Of a stretch of DNA of 64,000 bases, positions 59,386 to 64,000 are shown in pieces; position 1 is the first letter of the stretch; each line of letters begins with the position of its first letter. The translations under genes were made by a program, and so were the position numbers. The notes beneath the pieces are model-generated. The model had not been told where the DNA came from and did no database searches. It saw only the letters and a list, made by a program, of their open reading frames with translations. Source of the stretch: Sulfitobacter sp. S223 (lineage in GTDB: Bacteria > Pseudomonadota > Alphaproteobacteria > Rhodobacterales > Rhodobacteraceae); contig NZ_CP083560.1 of the NCBI RefSeq assembly GCF_025143825.1, positions 1,984,001 through 2,048,000 on the forward strand, written 5' to 3'.

Positions 59386-60359
59386 CCAGCCGCGCCCCTT
59401 CTTCATGGATTTCCATGTTTCTGGAGGCGCAGGCGGCAGAACTGGGCGCAGCCACCAATACTCTGCTTGCTTATGGTCGCGACCTAAAGGATTTTGACGC
59501 GTGGCTGGCGCGTCAGGGCAAGACATTTGAACAGGTTCTACGCGCGGATGTGGAAAGCTACCTTGTTTATTGTGACGCACAGGGCTTGGCAAAATCCACC
59601 CGCGCGCGGCGGCTGTCAGCCGTTAAACAGCTATACCGTTTTGCCTTTGAAGAAGGACTGCGCAGCGACAATCCCGCGCTTCAGATCAGTGGACCGGGAC
59701 AGGACAAAAGCCTGCCAAAGATCCTGTCGATAGAAGAAGTAGACAGCCTGCTTGCCGCAGCACGTACGATGGGCCGAAATGATGCAGAACGGGTCCGGAA
59801 CACCTGCCTGATGGAGCTGCTGTATGCCACAGGCATGCGGGTGAGCGAACTTGTGGGCCTGCCGGTCAGCGCCACCAGAGGCGATCCGCGCCTGCTGCTG
59901 ATCCTCGGGAAAGGCGGAAAGGAACGGATGGTGCCGCTTTCGCCTGATGCCCGCGCGGCACTGGCGCTTTGGATCACTCTGAGAGATGAGATTGAAGCGG
60001 CACGTGCCTTGAAAAAGCAGCCTCCTTCAAAGTTTCTGTTTCCCTCGCACGGAAAGGCAGGCCATCTCACCCGCCACCGGTTCTATTTGCTGATCAAGGA
60101 AATCGCCGTTGTCGCGGGCGTGGACCCGTCAAAGGTTACTCCCCACACGCTGCGCCATGCCTTTGCCACCCACTTGTTGGCTGGCGGGGCTGACCTACGC
60201 GCCATTCAGACGATGCTGGGTCATGCGGATGTCGCCACCACCGAAATCTATACCCATGTCCTAGAAGCGCGTCTGTCCGAGCTTGTGCTTGACCATCACC
60301 CCCTGTCGGAAACAGCGACGCGCAAACTTTCCGGCAAAACATCCTCTGAAGGCCAGTAA
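59382..60359 (+). CDS. xerD: Tyrosine recombinase XerD
   Basis: A 325-residue site-specific recombinase that resolves chromosome dimers at dif with XerC. The N-terminal SAM-like domain is at 1-100. Catalytic residues are Arg in GMRVSELVGL, Lys in ILGKGGKERMVPL, His/Arg in HTLRHAFATHLL, His in LGHADVATTEIY and the nucleophilic Tyr in EIYTHV. The ATG overlaps the stop of the secreted protein gene. The 3' end overlaps the convergent metallophosphoesterase-like gene by 64 bases. Confidence 0.95.
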   Translation: MTSRAPSSWISMFLEAQAAELGAATNTLLAYGRDLKDFDAWLARQGKTFEQVLRADVESYLVYCDAQGLAKSTRARRLSAVKQLYRFAFEEGLRSDNPALQISGPGQDKSLPKILSIEEVDSLLAAARTMGRNDAERVRNTCLMELLYATGMRVSELVGLPVSATRGDPRLLLILGKGGKERMVPLSPDARAALALWITLRDEIEAARALKKQPPSKFLFPSHGKAGHLTRHRFYLLIKEIAVVAGVDPSKVTPHTLRHAFATHLLAGGADLRAIQTMLGHADVATTEIYTHVLEARLSELVLDHHPLSETATRKLSGKTSSEGQ

Positions 60360-61114
60360 CCTGATTGCAATGCGTCGCGGTAATCCGCTGGCAAACCTGC
60401 AGTGCGCATATCCGCCATCGCCCCCTCCACATCATAGCTCAGCAATTCGATCCGCATCTTCCCACCGCTAAGCAACGCAAAGCGGGTCTGCGGTGCGCCA
60501 TCATGCGGCGGCATACCAATCACGCCCGCGTTGACCCATGGCCCCCGCTGTGTCAGGCGCAAGAACGGGATACCGGAATGGCCCGCGACCACTGCATCGA
60601 CCGGACCGGTCAGTGCCTCAAGTGCCGCCCATTCGCGTGCAAACAGGGCATCCTCATCTGAATCGAAGACGAACCGTGACACATCCGTTACCCCGCCATG
60701 CAGAACGCCGTAACGCTTACCCTGGTGGTTGAACGTCAATACATCGGGCAGGCCCGCCATCCAATTGCGGGCATCCTCCGTCATCTGCGATTGCGCAAAA
60801 GCATACCATGCCGCACTAAGACGGTCACATGTCGTCCCGTCTTCAAACCCGCACCCGCAATCATCTGCACCAGCTGCCAACTGTATCTCGCAATTGCCTG
60901 CCAACACAGCGGCACCTGACGCCTGCACGGCTTCGACGCAAGCCAATGGCGCCCCGCAATAGGCCACGATGTCTCCAGTGCATATCATCCGTTCAGGGTC
61001 AATATCTGCGGCGTCTGCCCATGCAAGCAACGCTTCAAGCGCCTGTATATTGCTGTACGGGCCGCCGAATAGCAGCACATCGTCGTCCAGCACCCCTAAA
61101 TCAAGATGTTTCAT
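60296..61114 (-). CDS. Metallophosphoesterase-fold protein without the D-x-H motif
   Basis: A 272-residue protein of the calcineurin-like phosphoesterase fold. Later motifs are visible: CTGDIVAYCG (GD), LAGNCEIQ (GNxE), VLHGGVTD and VAGHSGIPF (GHS). However, the first motif, usually D-x-H-G-N, reads LLFGGPYSNIQAL, so two metal ligands are missing; GNC also replaces GNH. It may bind metal differently or be inactive. Strong AAGGAGGG precedes the ATG. It overlaps xerD by 64 bases at the 3' ends. Confidence 0.8.
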   Translation of the reverse strand: MKHLDLGVLDDDVLLFGGPYSNIQALEALLAWADAADIDPERMICTGDIVAYCGAPLACVEAVQASGAAVLAGNCEIQLAAGADDCGCGFEDGTTCDRLSAAWYAFAQSQMTEDARNWMAGLPDVLTFNHQGKRYGVLHGGVTDVSRFVFDSDEDALFAREWAALEALTGPVDAVVAGHSGIPFLRLTQRGPWVNAGVIGMPPHDGAPQTRFALLSGGKMRIELLSYDVEGAMADMRTAGLPADYRDALQSGYWPSEDVLPESLRVAVSDRG

Positions 61115-61185
61115 GTGCGGCCCTCCTTGAATGACACGCGCCCCCGCCCCATAACATATTCAACTACCCGAGAAAGGTTTCCCAC

Positions 61186-62493
61186 ATGGATTTGCCACAG
61201 GCAACGGCCGATACAGCGTTCTGGATTTCAATTGCGATCATTTTGTTTTTGCTAATCCTCTCCGGCTTCTTTTCCGGGTCAGAAACTGCGCTGACAGCTG
61301 CTTCACGCGGCAAACTGCGCACGCAGGCCGATAAAGGCTCTGCCGGTGCACAACGCGCGCTGAAAATCACCGAAGATAACGAGCGGTTGATCGGCTCTGT
61401 TCTGCTGGGCAATAACCTTGTGAACATCCTTGCTGCGTCGCTTGCGACAGCGCTGTTCACCCGCTTGTTTGGCGAAAGCGGTGTGGCGCTGGCAACGCTG
61501 GTCATGACACTGCTGGTCCTCATCTTCGCCGAAGTCCTGCCGAAAACCTACGCGATCACAAATGCGGAGCGCGCCGCAGCGCTTGTATCCGGCCCGATCA
61601 GCATCGTCGTGCTGGTATTTGCGCCAATGGTCAGCATTGTCCGTCTTTTGGTGCGCAGCATGTTGCGGATCATGGGCGTAGCGGTGGACCCGGATAGCAA
61701 CATCCTCGCCGTGCGCGAAGAGATCGCAGGCGCGCTGCAACTGGGTCACTCCGAAGGCGTGGTCGAGAAGGAAGACCGTGACCGTATCCTCGGCGCGCTG
61801 GATCTGCGTGAGCGTGTGGTAGAAGAAATCATGCTCCACCGGTCGGGGATCGAAATGATCGACGCGGCCGACACACCCGCTGATATTCTTGAACAGGCGC
61901 TGCGGTCAAACCATACCCGCCTGCCCGTTTACCGGGATGATCCTGAAAACATCATCGGCGTGATCCACGCAAAAGACCTGCTGCGCGCAATGTACAAACT
62001 GATCGGCGGCCCGGATGGCGATGCCGCAGCGCTTAAGGCCTTCGATATCGCCGAAGTCGCGATGGAGCCCTACTTCGTGCCCGAAACATCTACGCTGGAC
62101 GAACAAATGCGTCAGTTCCTGCACCGCCGCACCCATTTTGCACTTGTGGTGGATGAATATGGCTCACTTCAAGGTCTTATCACCCTTGAAGACATCCTAG
62201 AAGAAATTGTGGGCGAAATCACAGACGAATTTGATCCTTTGGCAGACCATATCATCAAAACCGACTCCGACGGACAGTTTCTCGTCGAAGGCGCTATGAC
62301 CATTCGCGATCTCAACCGCGCGAACGAATGGAACCTGCCCGACGATGAAGCCAATACTGTCGCAGGCCTCGTGATTCACGAAGCACAGATGATTCCGACG
62401 CGCGGTCAGGTGTTCCTCTTCCACGGATTCCGTTTCGAAGTCTTGGCCCGCGAAGGCAACCGGATCACCAAACTCAAGATGCGTCCTCTCTAA
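61186..62493 (+). CDS. CNNM/CorC/HlyC-family membrane protein
   Basis: A 435-residue protein: a DUF21/CNNM membrane domain (about 10-190, four helices), two CBS domains (HRSGIEMIDAADTPADILEQ, then TSTLDEQMRQFLHRRTHFALVVDEYGSLQGLI) and a C-terminal CorC/HlyC domain ending RITKLKMRPL. Members affect Mg and Co handling and export; direct transport is debated. AAAGG precedes the ATG. The convergent FAD/GcvT gene ends 71 bases after the stop. Confidence 0.92.
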   Translation: MDLPQATADTAFWISIAIILFLLILSGFFSGSETALTAASRGKLRTQADKGSAGAQRALKITEDNERLIGSVLLGNNLVNILAASLATALFTRLFGESGVALATLVMTLLVLIFAEVLPKTYAITNAERAAALVSGPISIVVLVFAPMVSIVRLLVRSMLRIMGVAVDPDSNILAVREEIAGALQLGHSEGVVEKEDRDRILGALDLRERVVEEIMLHRSGIEMIDAADTPADILEQALRSNHTRLPVYRDDPENIIGVIHAKDLLRAMYKLIGGPDGDAAALKAFDIAEVAMEPYFVPETSTLDEQMRQFLHRRTHFALVVDEYGSLQGLITLEDILEEIVGEITDEFDPLADHIIKTDSDGQFLVEGAMTIRDLNRANEWNLPDDEANTVAGLVIHEAQMIPTRGQVFLFHGFRFEVLAREGNRITKLKMRPL

Positions 62494-62512
62494 ACCCGCC
62501 CATTTCTGTTGG

Positions 62513-62567
62513 CCTGAAATATCCCGGGGAGTCCTTGCCTGAAGGCAAGGACGGGGCAGCGCCCCTA
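62513..62567 (-). repeat. Rhodobacterales GC-rich palindromic repeat, copy B
   Basis: On the minus strand GGGGC-GCT-GCCCC (62566-62554), then a perfect 10-bp hairpin GTCCTTGCCT/AGGCAAGGAC, then CCCCGGGATATTT. It begins at the stop codon of the FAD/GcvT gene, in that gene's orientation. Copy A (50895) lacks the inserted hairpin. Confidence 0.85.
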
Positions 62568-64000
62568 CGCCCTTAGCCGGACACCTTTGGGATCGAAAGG
62601 TGGTTCAGCCAGAACAGTCGCCTGATGCGCCACACCCAGCACCATCACGTCCACGATTTCACCAGCCTGCACACCTTTGACGAAAGCCAGTGCCAGAGAC
62701 ATGCCCACCGAATAGCCATACGCGCCCGAAGTCACACGGCCAATTCCGACGCCATCCTTGAACACAGGCTCGCCACCGGTGGCATCTGCGTTTGACGCAT
62801 CGGTCTGCGCCGCATCCAGCGCAAGCAGCACAAGCTTTTCGCGCGCAGGTTTGGCCATGGTTTCGGTGACGGCATCGCGGTTCAGGAATGGTTTGGCCGT
62901 TTTGCACAGCCGCTCAAGCCCCACTTCTTGCGGCCAATATTCGGGGCTGTACTCTCTGCCCCACGATCCATAGCCTTTTTCTACCCGCAGCGACATCAGC
63001 GCACGGCTGCCGACAGGCCCTGCCCCTTCCTGCGCGCCTGCGGCGATAAGTGCTGCGAACAGCGCGGGCTGGTCCGCAGCGGCGCAATGCAGCTCCCACC
63101 CCAGATCGCCGGTGAAAGACACCCGCAGGGCCAGACAGCGCACACCGCCCAGCTCGATCCACTTTGAGCGCAAGAAGGGAAAATCGGGCGTTGAAAGCGA
63201 GGTATTGGTCAACCGCTGCAAGATCGCGCGGGATTCAGGACCTGCCACGTTGAACCCGCACATGGCTTCTGTCCGGCTTTCAAACGTCGTTCCCTTGGGC
63301 AAAGGAACCGCGCGGAAGAACCGCTGGTGATAGCGCTCTGCCATACCCGATCCGATGATCCAGAACTCGTCTTCACCCAGCTTGGTGACCGTAAAGTCAC
63401 CCGCAATGCCACCCCGTTTGCCGATCAGCGGCGTCAGGCACGACCGCCCGATCTCCGTTGGCATCGTGTTGGCGAACACGGCATTCAGCCAATCCTCGGC
63501 CCCCGTGCCCTTGCACAGGTATTTGGCGAAATTCGATATGTCGATGATACCTGCATGTTCCCGCAGCATCCGGGCCTCTTTGCCCACAACATCCCACCAC
63601 GGCTGGCGGGTGAAGCCATGTGTCTGATCCTCTGCGCCAACCTCATCACCGTAGTAGAGCGGATGCTCCCACCCGTAATTGAGACCAAAGACTGCGCCCA
63701 TTTCCTTTTGGGTCTCGTAAATCGGTCTAACCCGTGCGGGGCGTCCTGCGCTGCGCTCTTCGTTGGGGAAATGGATTTTGAACCGGTTGGCGTATTGGTC
63801 CCCGACACGGGCCTTCGTAAAGGCCTTGTCCGCCCAATCCCCGAACCGCGCCACATCCCACGCGAACATTTCATAGCGGCTTTCCCCCGTGACGATCCAA
63901 TCCGCCGCGAGCAGACCCATGCCGCCCGATTGGCTAAAGCCGGGAATGATGCCATTACAGCAGAAATAGTTGCGCAGTTCCGGTACAGGCCCAAACAAGA
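62565..64000 (-). CDS. FAD-dependent oxidoreductase with GcvT domain, C-terminal part
   Basis: The 478 visible codons run off the right edge, so the N-terminal FAD domain is only partly present (CNGIIPGFSQSGGMGLLAADWI is its end). Then comes an FAO_M-like domain (FPNEERSAGRPARVRPIYE) and the GcvT aminomethyltransferase domain with its C-terminal barrel (FLRSKWIELGGVRCLALRVSFTGDLGWELH). This order matches dimethylglycine dehydrogenase/sarcosine dehydrogenase relatives, which demethylate methylated amines and pass the one-carbon unit to folate. The exact substrate cannot be assigned. The stop directly abuts a palindromic repeat. Confidence 0.9.
   Translation of the reverse strand, partial: LFGPVPELRNYFCCNGIIPGFSQSGGMGLLAADWIVTGESRYEMFAWDVARFGDWADKAFTKARVGDQYANRFKIHFPNEERSAGRPARVRPIYETQKEMGAVFGLNYGWEHPLYYGDEVGAEDQTHGFTRQPWWDVVGKEARMLREHAGIIDISNFAKYLCKGTGAEDWLNAVFANTMPTEIGRSCLTPLIGKRGGIAGDFTVTKLGEDEFWIIGSGMAERYHQRFFRAVPLPKGTTFESRTEAMCGFNVAGPESRAILQRLTNTSLSTPDFPFLRSKWIELGGVRCLALRVSFTGDLGWELHCAAADQPALFAALIAAGAQEGAGPVGSRALMSLRVEKGYGSWGREYSPEYWPQEVGLERLCKTAKPFLNRDAVTETMAKPAREKLVLLALDAAQTDASNADATGGEPVFKDGVGIGRVTSGAYGYSVGMSLALAFVKGVQAGEIVDVMVLGVAHQATVLAEPPFDPKGVRLRA

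Overview
The window is a gene-dense chromosomal segment from an alphaproteobacterium, almost certainly Rhodobacteraceae (Roseobacter group). Evidence: a CtrA response regulator (31615-32322) directly downstream of the CtrA-inhibitor SciP/DUF1153; a divergent DUF6456/DUF6477 pair; LpxI instead of LpxH in lipid A synthesis; TrmFO; a GcvT-domain FAD oxidoreductase of the dimethylglycine/sarcosine type; and two copies of the GC-rich palindrome ending in GGGATATTT that litters Rhodobacterales genomes. I see no prophage, CRISPR array, intact insertion sequence, rRNA or tRNA.

Layout. 1-4.1 kb: RatA-like protein, hpt with an overlapping 58-residue membrane protein, lipA, and the DUF6456/DUF6477 divergon, whose intergenic region carries CtrA-like boxes and a perfect palindrome. 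4.1-15.3 kb: a non-pyrrolysine MttB-family methyltransferase, then a long run of same-direction genes (guaA, a monooxygenase, two EamA transporters, a P-loop ATPase, metA, an alpha/beta hydrolase, ppk2-tetR-membrane protein), closed by a convergent LLM flavin oxidoreductase. 15.7-17.0 kb is gene-poor and looks decayed. 17-20 kb: rplM-rpsI and a MocR regulator facing a DUF1127 gene across repeated ATTGT/TACAAT words. 20-27 kb: thioesterase/enoyl-CoA hydratase, a di-haem peroxidase, a structured leader before trmFO, a methyltransferase, gluQRS, hisI and a NifU-like protein lacking one cysteine. 27-33 kb: recG-ligA, ctrA-sciP, mnmA.

33.9-46.1 kb is a nearly uninterrupted minus-strand envelope operon: pyrH-frr-uppS-cdsA-dxr-rseP-(42-residue protein)-bamA-skp-fabZ-lpxA-lpxI-lpxB. 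It joins translation recycling, isoprenoid and phospholipid precursors, outer-membrane assembly and lipid A. lpxD, often found here in other proteobacteria, is absent.

46.2-53.1 kb: miaA, an AraC regulator and a peptide-type ABC importer (two permeases and a fused double ATPase) with no substrate-binding protein beside it. 53-64 kb: a gene-free stretch, a lytic transglycosylase, ssb, aroK-aroB, a 50-residue membrane protein coupled to a 535-residue secreted protein and xerD, a metallophosphoesterase-like protein without the first metal motif, a CorC/HlyC protein, and the truncated FAD/GcvT protein at the right edge.

I do not see one clearly new multi-gene system. The items I find most worth a look are the MocR/DUF1127 operator array, the structured element before trmFO, the paired 3'-UTR palindromes, the DUF6456/DUF6477 intergenic sites, the conserved-looking mini-proteins, and the ABC importer that seems to have lost its binding protein. 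Start codons were chosen by hand from ribosome-binding sites, overlaps and family N-termini; homology statements come from recognising sequences, not from searches.
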